64,000 nt of DNA from Cesiribacter sp. SM1 (lineage in GTDB: Bacteria; Bacteroidota; Bacteroidia; Cytophagales; Cyclobacteriaceae): assembly GCF_020178975.1 (NCBI RefSeq), contig NZ_JAHXBU010000006.1:1-64000 (forward strand), given 5' to 3'. A program made the position numbers and the translations under genes. Positions 46,006-55,963 of this stretch are shown here, in pieces (position 1 is the first letter of the stretch; every line of letters starts with the position of its first letter). The notes below the pieces were generated by a model. It did no database searches. It was not told the DNA's origin and saw only the letters and a program-made list of their open reading frames with translations.

Positions 46006-46092
46006 GTTCTTTAGAGGATGTTGTGTTTTGTTCGGCTACTTTTTACCTTAGCTGATGTACCATACTTTTTCCGGTACTCAACTTTTTTATCT

Positions 46093-46779
46093 ATGCGCCT
46101 CTCCCTTCTCCTGTTCTGCTTTCTATTCTTACACCTGGGTTCTGTTCATGCCCAGCTCAATGGCCTATGGATTGTAACAGAAGTAAAAGCAGGCGATAAA
46201 ATCGTTACGCCTGTAGCCAGGTGGACCCGCTTTCATGCCGACGGAAACACCCAATCCGGGAATGGTTGGGTACAGCATACCGTTGGCAAATGGCATTACA
46301 ATCCGGCAGACTCCAGCCTTAGCATCGTTAGCAGCAATGGCTGGAAAGATGAGGCCGGCCCTTTCAAAGTAGTACAGAAAACCGGCAACAGCATGCGCTG
46401 GCAGCGTTTAGAGGAAGGAGTGCTGATTACTGTAAACCTGCACAAAACCGAAAATTTACCACAAACCCCATCTGATGATATATTAGGCCTCTGGTTGCTT
46501 AATCCTTCTGATAAAGTTCAGCAGGCAACTGGAGTCCCGCAAGCCTATGCCCTTATGCGCTGGGATCGCCGCTTCAATTTTAAAGGGATACCCGGCGGAC
46601 AAACCTATGGCTTCTGGCAGATAGATGGGCACCAGCCTATCCTTACGCTGCTTGCTGATGGCAGGGAGGAAAAGTGGCGGATAGAAATATTGCCCACTAC
46701 CATGACCTGGACAAAAATTGCTCCTGCCGGGCAGGAGCAGGTACTTAGCTTTACCCGCACCGATACCTTTCCCAAGTAA
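46093..46779 (+). CDS. Hypothetical secreted lipocalin-like protein
   Basis: A 228-residue protein taken from the ATG at 46093 (MRLSLLLFCFLFLHLGSVHAQ), which gives a proper signal peptide; the longer frame does not. Two similar halves begin NGLWIVTEVKAGDKIV and LGLWLLNPSDKVQQ, each followed by strands with WH or W residues, suggesting duplicated beta-sandwich or lipocalin-like units. Periplasmic or secreted. Unknown role. Confidence 0.6.
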   Translation: MRLSLLLFCFLFLHLGSVHAQLNGLWIVTEVKAGDKIVTPVARWTRFHADGNTQSGNGWVQHTVGKWHYNPADSSLSIVSSNGWKDEAGPFKVVQKTGNSMRWQRLEEGVLITVNLHKTENLPQTPSDDILGLWLLNPSDKVQQATGVPQAYALMRWDRRFNFKGIPGGQTYGFWQIDGHQPILTLLADGREEKWRIEILPTTMTWTKIAPAGQEQVLSFTRTDTFPK

Positions 46780-46836
46780 AAGACTGCCAGCGCCAGTAGT
46801 AATTCCAGAACACTTCAGTAGAACACAACATTAGAA

Positions 46837-46860
46837 AGAGCCACCTTCACAGGTGGCTCT
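46837..46860. terminator. Bidirectional terminator-like hairpin between convergent genes
   Basis: AGAGCCACCT and AGGTGGCTCT form a 10-bp perfect stem with a 4-nt loop. T tracts on either side are weak. Confidence 0.6.
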
Positions 46861-46880
46861 CATTTATTACAGCTTATTTA

Positions 46881-47918
46881 TTATTCTGCCAGATGCTGAA
46901 TGGCTTTCTCCAGGGCTTCATCCTTTCCGGCTTTAACATCTGCAGGATTATTTTCCCACAGCAGGGCCGGAGCCAGGCCTCTGCCTTCAAAACTTTCACC
47001 ACTGGCATCCCTAAAGTCGCCAACAGAGAGGCTGAACATCCAGCCATTGTAGAGTTGCCGCATTGGGTTATCAGAGAAAGCACCGGCTGTAGTATCGCCG
47101 GCCTGTGTTACCTGGGGCAGCTCCAGCATGGCCAGGGAGAAGGTTTCGGCTCCGCTTCCGGTAAAACGGGTGGTCATCAGGATAACAGGCTTGTCTTTCA
47201 GCTCCCCGCCTCCCATTGGATCTACGTACCAGTTGAGCCAGTCGGTAAAATCTGCTGGGTTAGGCCCTGATCTTTTACGGGTTTTCATGTACAGGTATTT
47301 TTCCTGTGCAAAGTACCCTGCCAGCCGCTGCCCTACAGGATCCTGCCCTCCCGGGGCATCCCTTATATCCAGCACAATTCCTTTTGCTTTTTTAAGCGCG
47401 GGTGCAATCTCTTTCATGGCATCATCTACATCAGCAAGCTTCACCATAAAATGATCTACATGTATATAACCAATGCTATCCGATAGCCAGCCCCAGTCAA
47501 ACACTCCGCCAGCCTGCTTATGGTTTTGGAGATAATTTTCCTTCACCACCTCAAATTTGTAATCCTCCTGATGGCTAATGCCATCCTCAAGATCCACACT
47601 CCAGCGCGGCAGGTCCGGATTTGTAGGAAAAAGCGTTACGTGCGCATCATTCAGAATTGACAGCATGCTGGTAGACACTGCATAAAACTCCGCCTCCGAC
47701 ATACCCTCATGTACCTGTGGTTTGTAAACGGCATAAACAGAATCCCAGTTAATCTTCTTTACCTCAAAAAGGCCATAATAGTCGTGAAAATCCTGCCACA
47801 GCAAATCAAAATTGCCTACAGGACTATTCTTTAGCGGGGGCTCATTTATCAGACTGTCTTCACAGGAACAAAGTGCCACTCCAAAACAAATCCCTACGAT
47901 AATGATGATATTTTTCAT
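46881..47918 (-). CDS. S41-family C-terminal-processing-peptidase-like lipoprotein
   Basis: A 345-residue protein. Lipoprotein signal peptide (GVALCSC). The N-terminal helical domain (~30-110) and a peptidase domain with the S41 pattern: GIVLDIRDAPGGQD and PVILMTTRFTGSGAETFSLAML (catalytic Ser in GSGAE). No obvious PDZ domain. Exported and anchored in the envelope. It lies 2 bp after the beta-barrel gene, so the two form an operon. Confidence 0.8.
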   Translation of the reverse strand: MKNIIIIVGICFGVALCSCEDSLINEPPLKNSPVGNFDLLWQDFHDYYGLFEVKKINWDSVYAVYKPQVHEGMSEAEFYAVSTSMLSILNDAHVTLFPTNPDLPRWSVDLEDGISHQEDYKFEVVKENYLQNHKQAGGVFDWGWLSDSIGYIHVDHFMVKLADVDDAMKEIAPALKKAKGIVLDIRDAPGGQDPVGQRLAGYFAQEKYLYMKTRKRSGPNPADFTDWLNWYVDPMGGGELKDKPVILMTTRFTGSGAETFSLAMLELPQVTQAGDTTAGAFSDNPMRQLYNGWMFSLSVGDFRDASGESFEGRGLAPALLWENNPADVKAGKDEALEKAIQHLAE

Positions 47919-47920
47919 GA

Positions 47921-48766
47921 CTAATTGCTTTTAGGAAACAGGTAAAGGAAAGAAAGATTGTAGGCACTTTCGGCCATGGTAAATGGCTTGGGGTCTTTCT
48001 CGCGCAGCCAGTTAAGCTGGTAGCTGGCTGCAGCCGTAGTACGAAGCCCCATGCGATACTGATACTGCACCTCTGCCTGTAGCCCCTGCAGTTTATTGAG
48101 GCTTTGCCAGCTGGTATTATGTTTCAGGAAGGCTCCTTCGAGGTTTTGGTTAGGCTGGGTAAGAGTGCCATGGTAGGGAGGCCGGGTAACCAGGCCTAAA
48201 ACAGCGGTAGAAAGGTTTGCCTCGAACTGGTGCCGGGCCGCAGCGGCATAGGTAACCCGCAGCTGTGGGCTTAGCGATACCACGTTCATCAAGCCTGCAG
48301 ACACAAAGCCCTGTGGATAAAACAGCTGTTCTGTAATGGCTGCACCTGCAGAGAACTGCAGCTTATCAGCATTGCCCAGGGTGTGCCAGTAACCAAGCTT
48401 TACTGTTGGCGATAGAACAGAACCTCTTGCAGGTACCTTTGTTTCTTTAACAGAGCCATCTTCTTCCAGCTCTTTAAAATAAACATGATCATTGGGAAAG
48501 GCTGACGGGTAGTAGCTGCCCAGGTTCCCCTGCAGGTTAAGCTCAAAGCGTGAGCGTTCGCTGGTGTACAGAAACTGCAGCCCTACCCGCCTGAAATTAC
48601 CCTTATACAGCAGCGGACTTACAGCCTTGTCTACCATAGAAAAGGTACTGATACCCAGCTGCAGGCCCAGCTGAAATTTCGGGGGTTTGAAAAATTCTTC
48701 TTTCTCCTGTGCATGGCCACTCACTCCCAGCAAGCAGCAACACAAAGCAATCCATGTGGCTTTCAT
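47921..48766 (-). CDS. Hypothetical outer-membrane beta-barrel protein
   Basis: A 281-residue protein from the ATG at 48766 (MKATWIALCCCLLGVSGHAQ, signal peptide). Amphipathic strands throughout, ending in LSFLYLFP, fit a barrel. Substrate unknown. It is placed between an AraC-type regulator upstream and an S41 lipoprotein downstream on the same strand. Confidence 0.6.
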   Translation of the reverse strand: MKATWIALCCCLLGVSGHAQEKEEFFKPPKFQLGLQLGISTFSMVDKAVSPLLYKGNFRRVGLQFLYTSERSRFELNLQGNLGSYYPSAFPNDHVYFKELEEDGSVKETKVPARGSVLSPTVKLGYWHTLGNADKLQFSAGAAITEQLFYPQGFVSAGLMNVVSLSPQLRVTYAAAARHQFEANLSTAVLGLVTRPPYHGTLTQPNQNLEGAFLKHNTSWQSLNKLQGLQAEVQYQYRMGLRTTAAASYQLNWLREKDPKPFTMAESAYNLSFLYLFPKSN

Positions 48767-48829
48767 AAAAATTAAATTATGCTGCAAAGAAAGGGGCTAA
48801 ATAGACCTGAATCGTCCGATCCGAACGAT

Positions 48830-50023
48830 TCAGACCTCTATTGGTACTTTCGCACCTTGTTTTTGATAGTATTGTGAGGGAGTTTGGCCGGTATTTTTTT
48901 TAAACACCGCATTGAAGGTAGATTTTGAGTTAAAGCCTGCCTCATGCGCCAGGGCCAGCAAGGTATAATGGGCGTAGTGAGGATCGGCAGCCAGGCGCTG
49001 AAATTCAGCTACCCGGTACTCGTTTACAAAGTCATAAAATTTCTTCTGTATAACGCCGTTCAGCACTGCCGATACCTGGTAACGGGGCATGTCCAGGTGC
49101 TGAGCAAGCTTTACCAGGTCAAGCTCCGGATCCAGGTATAGTTTGTCCTGCTCCATCGCATTCTGTATTTGTGCAGCCTGGTCTGTAAGGGTACTATCTG
49201 CCACCGCAAGCGGAAGCGGCACCGAATCCTTCAGTTCTGTTGCCCCCCCTGTATCTCTTTGCTCAATGGCAGGCAGTTGTGGCTCCAGTGTACCAAGCAT
49301 AGGATCTGCCCTGAAAAGCAGTGGTTGCCCCAGCGCTTTATACCCTATCCAGTACAGCAGCACTACCACACCCAGAAAATGGTAAGGATACACAGCAGAC
49401 AGCAACGGCCAGCCCCATTTGCGCGAGTAAAATACCAGCACAGAAAAGGCCAGGATCAGGAAAACTCCCCACAATAGATCACGTAGCCACAGCAGGCGCA
49501 TGTGCTGCTCATCGCTGTAAAGGGAGTGCAGCCGCTGTACATAGGTTCTTAGCTTCAATAGACTGATTGCCAGAAAAAAAACATGTACCACATTGGTGAT
49601 TTGATTCATCCAGCCAAAATCTTCCTGCAGCACAACCTCATAGTTGCTGAGATAAGCGATCTTCTCCTGCGCCGGCAACAGGTAGTAAGGCATCAGTATA
49701 CCTACAAATAATATAAAAGGGGTAAACAGCAGCAGGTAGCGCCAGCGCCACTTGAAACGGGGCGCCGTGAGTGAAGTGGTCAGTAAAAAGATGAGCGGAC
49801 CGTAGAGCAGCGGCAACGTCCAGGTAATCCGGCTAAGATGGGGATACTCAAGGAAAAATGTAGCATTATCATTGCCTACCAGCACCAGGTGCAGCGCCAG
49901 CAAACCAAGCAGGGTACCCAGTATGCGGTTATTACGCTTGTTGGTACCTCTTGAAAAGAGTAAAAGCGCCAGCAGAATCCCTTGTCCTGCTCCTATAAAT
50001 AAGATTATGTCTAAGAGATTCAT
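48830..50023 (-). CDS. Membrane-anchored AraC-family transcription regulator
   Basis: A 397-residue protein from the ATG at 50023 (MNLLDIILFIGAGQG). Six to seven hydrophobic segments span ~5-240. The C-terminal AraC double helix-turn-helix contains HLDMPRYQVSAVLNG and AGFNSKSTFNAVFKKNTGQ (~310-385). This layout senses an envelope or membrane signal. It probably controls the downstream barrel and S41 genes, which start 63 bp further on. Confidence 0.85.
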   Translation of the reverse strand: MNLLDIILFIGAGQGILLALLLFSRGTNKRNNRILGTLLGLLALHLVLVGNDNATFFLEYPHLSRITWTLPLLYGPLIFLLTTSLTAPRFKWRWRYLLLFTPFILFVGILMPYYLLPAQEKIAYLSNYEVVLQEDFGWMNQITNVVHVFFLAISLLKLRTYVQRLHSLYSDEQHMRLLWLRDLLWGVFLILAFSVLVFYSRKWGWPLLSAVYPYHFLGVVVLLYWIGYKALGQPLLFRADPMLGTLEPQLPAIEQRDTGGATELKDSVPLPLAVADSTLTDQAAQIQNAMEQDKLYLDPELDLVKLAQHLDMPRYQVSAVLNGVIQKKFYDFVNEYRVAEFQRLAADPHYAHYTLLALAHEAGFNSKSTFNAVFKKNTGQTPSQYYQKQGAKVPIEV

Positions 50024-50123
50024 CTTATATGAAAGATACATATCTGGTAGATATTATTTTCATCGGACCTGCTTTTATTTATATGAACAAAGCTTTGAAA
50101 CAGGGCTGCAGGTATTGGAAAAG

Positions 50124-50152
50124 AAAAAACCACTCCCAAAAGAAGTGGCTTT
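50124..50152 (-). terminator. Terminator of the alpha/beta hydrolase gene
   Basis: CCACT (50130-50134) and AGTGG (50144-50148) with flanking A and T pairing; on the minus strand it is followed by six Ts. Confidence 0.45.
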
Positions 50153-50198
50153 TACATATCACACCAAATTCTATACCCCTGTTAGGCTTCTAAAACCT

Positions 50199-51683
50199 CT
50201 AATAGGCCGTTAGCTGCAGCTTGCCTTCTGGCTTTGTCAGCGTTGTTCTGAGTTCAGAATTTTTATCTGAAATTTCCATTATCCGGTTAGGAAAGCCTTT
50301 AATGTGGTAATCGAAGAAGGCCAGGGATAACTGGTTGATCAGGCTCACTGCCCGATCAGGATCCAGGCTGCCAGAGTCAGCGGCTTTTCTGTACCTCAGC
50401 CAATAGGCGGCATCACTGAAGTTTCCGTGCCAGGTATCTTTGATATAGGTGTAGTAAAACTCTTTTTCACTCTTATTCCTGCAAATGATGGGGTTGATGT
50501 TATCAGGCAGCCCTTCGCGGTCTGCCGAAAGCACCATAAAAGGTTGTGGCAGGGCTTTATCGATCATGTCGCCCAGGCCTAAGCCATCCAGGTTGATACC
50601 TGCCAGAAAGCGCTTATCCTGCAAGAGTACCTGGCCAGCGGCACTACCGCCTATCGAATGCCCAAAAACACCTACCTTTGCTACATCCAGCCTGCCATAA
50701 AACGGGCTTTCCCTGTTTTCATTTATCTGCTCCAGCTGATCCAGTACAAAGGATAGATCAGAAGCCCAGCGCCTGGGAATTTCAGTAGTAACATCGGCAT
50801 GCACCCAATCCAGCACCACCTGCTCTCTTTCCGCATCAGTTTTGGCATCCTGTAAACCATTGTAGTACTTCCAGAATACTTCCGTATGTTCCGGAGACCA
50901 GTTTCTGGCTTTAGAAGCACTGTCGTCTACATAAATAACTCTGCCATCGGGAAAGGTTCTGGCAATTGTTTCATGTGTATGATAAACATGCGCTATCATA
51001 TACCCATGGCTGGCAAGTTCCGAAAGAAACGAGTAATACATACCACCTGCCGATTCATAACCATGAGAGAAAATAAGCACAGGAAAGCTACCTGCTGCAT
51101 TGGGAGCATTAGGGTATACATGGGTCTGAATATTCGCCAGGTGTGAAGTGGCAAAAGCTGGTAGTCCTCTACCGGTGCTAAGGCCCACCCGCTCCGCCTC
51201 TGTCAGATAGCCTTCTGTTGCCAAACCTTCTACCGGGCCCGCCGGGTACCACAACTTCACCAGCAGCTCCCGTTTATCCAGGGGATCGGGCGTAATTACT
51301 TCGGCTCTGCTGGAGTCTGTTAAATGCAGCCACTGTGTTCCTATAGCGTAGGCTCCACCAGGCTTTGGCAGCTCAAACACTGGCATTGCCGTGGGTAACA
51401 GCCAGGCAATCAGCACAAAGAGCCCCAGCAAACTACCCAGTGCTATTCTTTTCCAGGTAGCACTTCCTGATCTGCCGCCCCTGTACAAACGCCAGCCCAA
51501 AAGTCCCATCAGCAGGTAGGCAGGAGTCATCTGCCAGCGGTACCCATCTACAAACAGGTGCAAAACAGCTGTGGCAGAAAGTGCCACTCCAAAGATTTTT
51601 TGCCAGTGTTGCTGCAGGATGTAGCGTGAAAACAGCAGTCCTGCGCTAATCAATAGAAGTAACAAGATTTCCAGGAATGTCAT
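50199..51683 (-). CDS. Membrane-attached alpha/beta hydrolase, PAF-acetylhydrolase-like
   Basis: A 494-residue protein. About four membrane helices in the first ~120 residues, then a hydrolase domain with HGYESAGGMYYS (oxyanion region, ~210), the nucleophile elbow FGHSIGGSAAGQ (~340) and a D in NLDG, with a His near the end (DTWHGNF). The arrangement fits platelet-activating-factor acetylhydrolase II-type esterases. Active site on the periplasmic or cytosolic side not resolved. Substrate unknown. Confidence 0.75.
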   Translation of the reverse strand: MTFLEILLLLLISAGLLFSRYILQQHWQKIFGVALSATAVLHLFVDGYRWQMTPAYLLMGLLGWRLYRGGRSGSATWKRIALGSLLGLFVLIAWLLPTAMPVFELPKPGGAYAIGTQWLHLTDSSRAEVITPDPLDKRELLVKLWYPAGPVEGLATEGYLTEAERVGLSTGRGLPAFATSHLANIQTHVYPNAPNAAGSFPVLIFSHGYESAGGMYYSFLSELASHGYMIAHVYHTHETIARTFPDGRVIYVDDSASKARNWSPEHTEVFWKYYNGLQDAKTDAEREQVVLDWVHADVTTEIPRRWASDLSFVLDQLEQINENRESPFYGRLDVAKVGVFGHSIGGSAAGQVLLQDKRFLAGINLDGLGLGDMIDKALPQPFMVLSADREGLPDNINPIICRNKSEKEFYYTYIKDTWHGNFSDAAYWLRYRKAADSGSLDPDRAVSLINQLSLAFFDYHIKGFPNRIMEISDKNSELRTTLTKPEGKLQLTAY

Positions 51684-51780
51684 AAGCTAAAAGTTTAAGT
51701 GAGGGAAAAAATCTGCACCCATTCTCCCGCTGAAGGAATCACTACAGATGCACAACACTGGCTAAATAACAGCTTAAGCA

Positions 51781-51810
51781 TAAAAAAAGCCACCCTGCCT
51801 GGGTGGCTTT
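51781..51810 (-). terminator. Terminator of sodA
   Basis: AAAGCCACCC and GGGTGGCTTT form a 10-bp perfect stem with a 5-nt loop. On the minus strand the hairpin is followed by a T run. Confidence 0.9.
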
Positions 51811-51852
51811 CGATAGTCTGCCGCTTATCGTAGGCAGATAACAGTTTATCGA

Positions 51853-52464
51853 CTATTTTTTGCGTGCCTGCTCAAAGCGGCGGTTTACTGCTTCCCAGTT
51901 TACCACATTCCACCAGTTGCCAACGTAATCAACACGCTTGTTCTGGTACTTGAGGTAGTAGGCATGTTCCCACACATCAAGACCCAAAATTGGAGTGCCT
52001 TTTTTCTCGGCTACATCCATCAGCGGGTTGTCCTGGTTTTGAGTAGAGGTTACATCTACTTCACCATTTGGGGTTACAATCAGCCATGCCCAGCCAGAGC
52101 CAAAACGGGTAGCCGCTGCATTAGAGAACTCTTCCTTGAACTTATCGAAAGATCCCCACTTTTTGTTGATGGCTTCTGCCACAGCGCCGGTAGGCTGGCC
52201 ACCGCCATTCGGGCTCATTACTTCCCAGAACAGGTTGTGGTTGTAGTAGCCACCGCCATTGTTACGCACGGCATTGTTGCCACTTACGTTCTTCAGGATT
52301 TCTTCTATGGATTTATTTTCCATATCAGTTCCCTGAATTGCTTTGTTCAGGTTGTCGGTGTAGCCTTTGTGGTGGCGGCCGTGGTGAATCTCCATGGTTT
52401 GCTGGTCAATGTTTGGTTCCAGCGCATTTGATGGGTACGGCAGGTTAGGTAATTCGAATGCCAT
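51853..52464 (-). CDS. sodA: Superoxide dismutase (Mn/Fe family)
   Basis: A 203-residue cytosolic enzyme converting superoxide to hydrogen peroxide and oxygen. Metal ligands are visible in [11 protein letters not shown] (His), YNHNLFW (His) and [11 protein letters not shown] (Asp and His). Length normal. Followed by a strong terminator, so monocistronic. Confidence 0.95.
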   Translation of the reverse strand: MAFELPNLPYPSNALEPNIDQQTMEIHHGRHHKGYTDNLNKAIQGTDMENKSIEEILKNVSGNNAVRNNGGGYYNHNLFWEVMSPNGGGQPTGAVAEAINKKWGSFDKFKEEFSNAAATRFGSGWAWLIVTPNGEVDVTSTQNQDNPLMDVAEKKGTPILGLDVWEHAYYLKYQNKRVDYVGNWWNVVNWEAVNRRFEQARKK

Positions 52465-52680
52465 AGTTTAAAAAGGTATTTAAAGGTTAAACAATGTTAA
52501 TTGTGTACAAGGTACAAAGTATCTGGTATCGGGAATAGTTATAGAATATTAAATAACTATCAAGAATCTACATCATTAAGAACAGGTCCTCAAGCGAATC
52601 TCCATAAAACCAAGAGTATCTGTCACTTAATCACAAAACACTCTTTTTATGCTGTTATTCAATAATTCTAAATCCTGTAG

Positions 52681-53145
52681 CTAGAGGGAGCCGCGTCCGT
52701 TCTTCCGCAATTTCATAAAAAATTCATCAAGCAACGCCCGGCATTCAGCTGCCATTACACCCTCCTTTACTTCTGTTTTCGGGTGCAGCATGGGTACGCC
52801 CAGCTGAGCAAAACCGCGTTTGTCATCGCCCGCTCCCCAAACAATTCTGCTCACCTGCGACCAGTACAGGGCACCTGCACACATGGGGCAGGGCTCCAGC
52901 GTTACATACAAGGTACAATCCTGGAGGTATTTTGCGCCCAGGTAGTTGGCTGCGGCTGTAATGGCCAGCATTTCGGCATGGGCGGTTACATCCTGCAAAC
53001 GCTCAGTCTGGTTATAAGCCCTGGCAATAATGCGCCCGCGGCTTACCACCACTGCTCCTACAGGTATCTCCCCCTCCTGAGCAGCATAAGAGGCCTGTTT
53101 TAAGGCCTCCCGCATAAACTGCTCATCAGTATTAACCTGTAACAT
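52681..53145 (-). CDS. tadA: tRNA-specific adenosine deaminase
   Basis: A 154-residue enzyme making inosine at the wobble base of tRNA-Arg(ACG). Zinc motifs are THAE (in VTAHAEMLAI) and PCPMC. Typical length. Preceded by 1 bp by the secreted-protein gene on the same strand, so the two are in one transcript. Confidence 0.93.
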   Translation of the reverse strand: MLQVNTDEQFMREALKQASYAAQEGEIPVGAVVVSRGRIIARAYNQTERLQDVTAHAEMLAITAAANYLGAKYLQDCTLYVTLEPCPMCAGALYWSQVSRIVWGAGDDKRGFAQLGVPMLHPKTEVKEGVMAAECRALLDEFFMKLRKNGRGSL

Positions 53146-53146
53146 G

Positions 53147-53728
53147 CTATAGTGTTTTCTTAAGTCTGATAGATTCCATTACTGCTTCGGCAACCGGTGC
53201 CCACTGCTGCTGCTGATTAGCCGGAGCCGTAAATGTAAATACCACAACCTTGCCATTTACAAGTCCATAAGCAATGTGGGTGTACACCTGCATTGGTTTT
53301 GTTTGCTTGATGGTATTTTCCTGCTCTTCATCTGCCACCGTGCCTACATATTCAAAAATAGCAAAAGGGATCCCTTTAATTTCCTGTATCTCTTCTTTCA
53401 TCCACTTCATATCGCTGTAAAGCGTAGAGAGCGAAGCTTTGTAGAAATCCTTTACCAGCGGCAAATCGAAATGCTGCCATTGGGTGGTTGAGAGGTTTAC
53501 ACTAAAATCGACCTGCTTGCTGGGGTTGGTATAGAGCGCCACCGGCTTGCGTGATGATACATGCTTCGCCATCATCTCCTGCTCGCTTACCGGAGCAAAA
53601 TCCTGGGGCAGTGATACGGTAATCGCATCATGCAGCTTTGTCTTCTTCAGCTTAGCATCCTGTGCAGAGGCTGTATAGGTAAACACCAGCGCTAACAACA
53701 CCAGCCATAACACCTGTATTCTTTTCAT
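53147..53728 (-). CDS. Hypothetical secreted protein
   Basis: A 193-residue protein with signal peptide LVLLALVFTYTASAQ. The mature part contains LPQDFAPVSEQEMMAKHVSS and a beta-rich C-terminal half. Not recognised as an enzyme. It lies just upstream of tadA. Confidence 0.55.
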   Translation of the reverse strand: MKRIQVLWLVLLALVFTYTASAQDAKLKKTKLHDAITVSLPQDFAPVSEQEMMAKHVSSRKPVALYTNPSKQVDFSVNLSTTQWQHFDLPLVKDFYKASLSTLYSDMKWMKEEIQEIKGIPFAIFEYVGTVADEEQENTIKQTKPMQVYTHIAYGLVNGKVVVFTFTAPANQQQQWAPVAEAVMESIRLKKTL

Positions 53729-53860
53729 AATGCAAAATTAGCTGTTTCTTCTGAAATTCATCTGTTTTATCAAAGTAATCGGGCGCTGGCACCTGCTGCC
53801 CAAGCCCTGCTCCCACAACAACCATCAGCAGCCAGTATTCCTGCTGGAGGCCTTTGGCAG

Positions 53861-53940
53861 TATGCTGCCCGAGGCAGTGCCTTGCCTAAGGCAGTACATT
53901 GCCTAAAGCAGTACGCTGCCTGCGCCAGTATGCTGACTAA
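53861..53940. repeat. 17-bp tandem repeat upstream of aspS
   Basis: Four full and one partial copy begin at 53861, 53878, 53895, 53912 and 53929, for example TGCCTTGCCTAAGGCAG and TACATTGCCTAAAGCAG. Each full copy ends in GGCAG or a variant (AGCAG, GCCAG). It falls in the 328-bp gap between a secreted-protein gene and aspS. Other parts of the gap show nothing specific. Confidence 0.7.
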
Positions 53941-54056
53941 AACACACAAACTCCAGGCCAAATTCTTTAGCGCTACTACTGTATTTATGCGCTTTGCTTT
54001 ACGTTTCTGCTCCTAATCACTTATTTTTGAGCCCTACGAAATAATAGCGCTATATT

Positions 54057-55811
54057 ATGCTACGCACCCACACCAATGGCGAGCTTCGCCTCGAAGATAA
54101 AGGAAAAGAAGTTACCCTTAGCGGCTGGGCTCAAACCATCCGCAACAAAGGCTCTGTGATCTGGATAGACCTCCGCGACCGCTGGGGCCTCACACAGCTT
54201 ATTTTTGAAGAGGGCAAATCTGACCCGCAACTGCTGCAAAAGGCTGCCGAGGTAGGCCGCGAATGGGTGCTGCAGGTAAGCGGCGAGGTAATTGAGCGCT
54301 ACAACAAAAACCCTAATATGCCTACGGGCGATATTGAAATACGGGTAAAGGAGCTGGTGGTACTGAACAAGGCCAAAACACCTCCTTTCCTGATCGAAGA
54401 TGAAACCGACGGTGGTGAAGACCTGCGTGCCAGGTACCGCTACCTGGACCTGCGCCGCACGCCTGTGCGCAACAACCTCATTCTGCGCCACAAACTGGCC
54501 CAGGAAACCCGCCGCTATCTCGACAGCCAGCTGTTTATAGAGGTAGAAACCCCTGTGCTCATCAAAAGCACACCAGAAGGTGCCCGCGACTTTGTAGTGC
54601 CCAGCCGCATGAACCCGGGTGAGTTTTACGCCCTGCCCCAGTCGCCCCAAACCTTTAAGCAGCTGTTAATGGTAAGCGGTTTTGACCGCTACTTCCAGAT
54701 CGTGAAGTGCTTCCGCGACGAAGACCTGCGTGCCGACCGCCAGCCGGAGTTTACCCAGATAGACTGCGAAATGGCTTTCGTTACCCAGGAAGATATACTC
54801 AATACCTTCGAGGGCCTGATCCGCCACCTGTTCCAGACCGTTAAAGGCATCGATATTGGTGAAGTGCCCCGCATGACCTATGCCGAAGCCATGCGCCGCT
54901 ACGGTTCCGATAAGCCCGACATCCGTTTCGGTATGGAGTTTACCGAGCTGAATGATGTGGCCCAGAACAAAGGATTCCAGGTATTCGACCAGTCGGAGCT
55001 GGTGGTAGGCATTGCCGCTCCCGGCATTGCCGAATACACGCGCAAGCAGCTGGATGCCCTTACCGACTATGTAAAGCGCCCGCAAATAGGCATGAAAGGC
55101 CTGGTGTGGGTACGCTACAACAGCGATGGCACTTTAAAATCAAGCGTAGACAAGTTCTATGCAGAAGAAGACCTGAAGGCCTGGGCACAGAAAATGAACG
55201 CCCAGCCCGGCGACCTGCTGCTGGTATTAAGCGGCGATGCCGATAAAACCCGCAAAGCACTAAGCGAGCTGCGTCTGCACCTGGGCAACGAGCTGGGTCT
55301 GCGCAAAAACGATGAGTTCAAGCCCCTCTGGGTGCTGGACTTCCCGCTGCTGGAGTGGGATGAGGAAACCAAGCGCTACCACGCCATGCACCACCCCTTT
55401 ACCTCGCCCAAGCCCGAAGACATGGAGAAGCTGGAGAGCGATCCGGGCGCTGTACGCGCAAATGCCTACGACCTGGCCATGAACGGCGTGGAAATTGGCG
55501 GCGGCTCCATCCGTATCCACGATAGGGCCACACAGGCGCGCATGTTCAAGCTGCTGGGCTTTAGCGAAGATGAAGCCCGCAAACAGTTCGGCTTCCTGAT
55601 GGAGGCCTTTGAATACGGTGCTCCTCCGCACGGTGGCATTGCCTTCGGCTTCGACCGCCTCTGCTCCTTAATGGGTGGCCAGCAAAGCATCCGCGATTTT
55701 ATCGCTTTCCCGAAAAACAACAGCGGCCGCGACGTTATGATCGACACGCCATCAACTATCTCCGACGAACAGTTAAGGGAGTTGGAGCTGGCGGTGAAGA
55801 GGAGTAGTTAA
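54057..55811 (+). CDS. aspS: Aspartyl-tRNA synthetase
   Basis: A 584-residue class II synthetase. N-terminal OB-fold anticodon-binding domain (~1-110), class II motifs with [18 protein letters not shown] (motif 2) and [10 protein letters not shown] (motif 3), and the bacterial GAD insertion domain (~280-420). Full length and complete. GC-rich codon use, as for a highly expressed gene. Confidence 0.97.
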   Translation: MLRTHTNGELRLEDKGKEVTLSGWAQTIRNKGSVIWIDLRDRWGLTQLIFEEGKSDPQLLQKAAEVGREWVLQVSGEVIERYNKNPNMPTGDIEIRVKELVVLNKAKTPPFLIEDETDGGEDLRARYRYLDLRRTPVRNNLILRHKLAQETRRYLDSQLFIEVETPVLIKSTPEGARDFVVPSRMNPGEFYALPQSPQTFKQLLMVSGFDRYFQIVKCFRDEDLRADRQPEFTQIDCEMAFVTQEDILNTFEGLIRHLFQTVKGIDIGEVPRMTYAEAMRRYGSDKPDIRFGMEFTELNDVAQNKGFQVFDQSELVVGIAAPGIAEYTRKQLDALTDYVKRPQIGMKGLVWVRYNSDGTLKSSVDKFYAEEDLKAWAQKMNAQPGDLLLVLSGDADKTRKALSELRLHLGNELGLRKNDEFKPLWVLDFPLLEWDEETKRYHAMHHPFTSPKPEDMEKLESDPGAVRANAYDLAMNGVEIGGGSIRIHDRATQARMFKLLGFSEDEARKQFGFLMEAFEYGAPPHGGIAFGFDRLCSLMGGQQSIRDFIAFPKNNSGRDVMIDTPSTISDEQLRELELAVKRSS

Positions 55812-55833
55812 TCTTCTTATCGATCATTGATTA

Positions 55834-55878
55834 AAAAGAAAGCCAGCTCCTTAAACAGAAGCTGGCTTTCTTTTATTG
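55834..55878 (+). terminator. Terminator of aspS
   Basis: AAAAGAAAGCCAGC (55834-55847) pairs with GCTGGCTTTCTTTT (55861-55874); the loop is 13 nt, and the T run follows. Confidence 0.85.
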
Positions 55879-55963
55879 AACGCATCTTAAAAAGGTATCA
55901 AATGTTATTAACAGTACCGAAGTATTGCTATATTGGAAACCCATATAATACAAATTCAACCTA

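Noticed and set aside
53770-53961. 63-codon minus-strand frame upstream of aspS
   Set aside because: It runs across the 17-bp tandem repeat and has no recognisable protein; a by-product of the repeat.
54060-55747. Long minus-strand open frames opposite aspS
   Set aside because: They are shadows of the GC-rich aspS reading frame; no homologous protein and no start signals.
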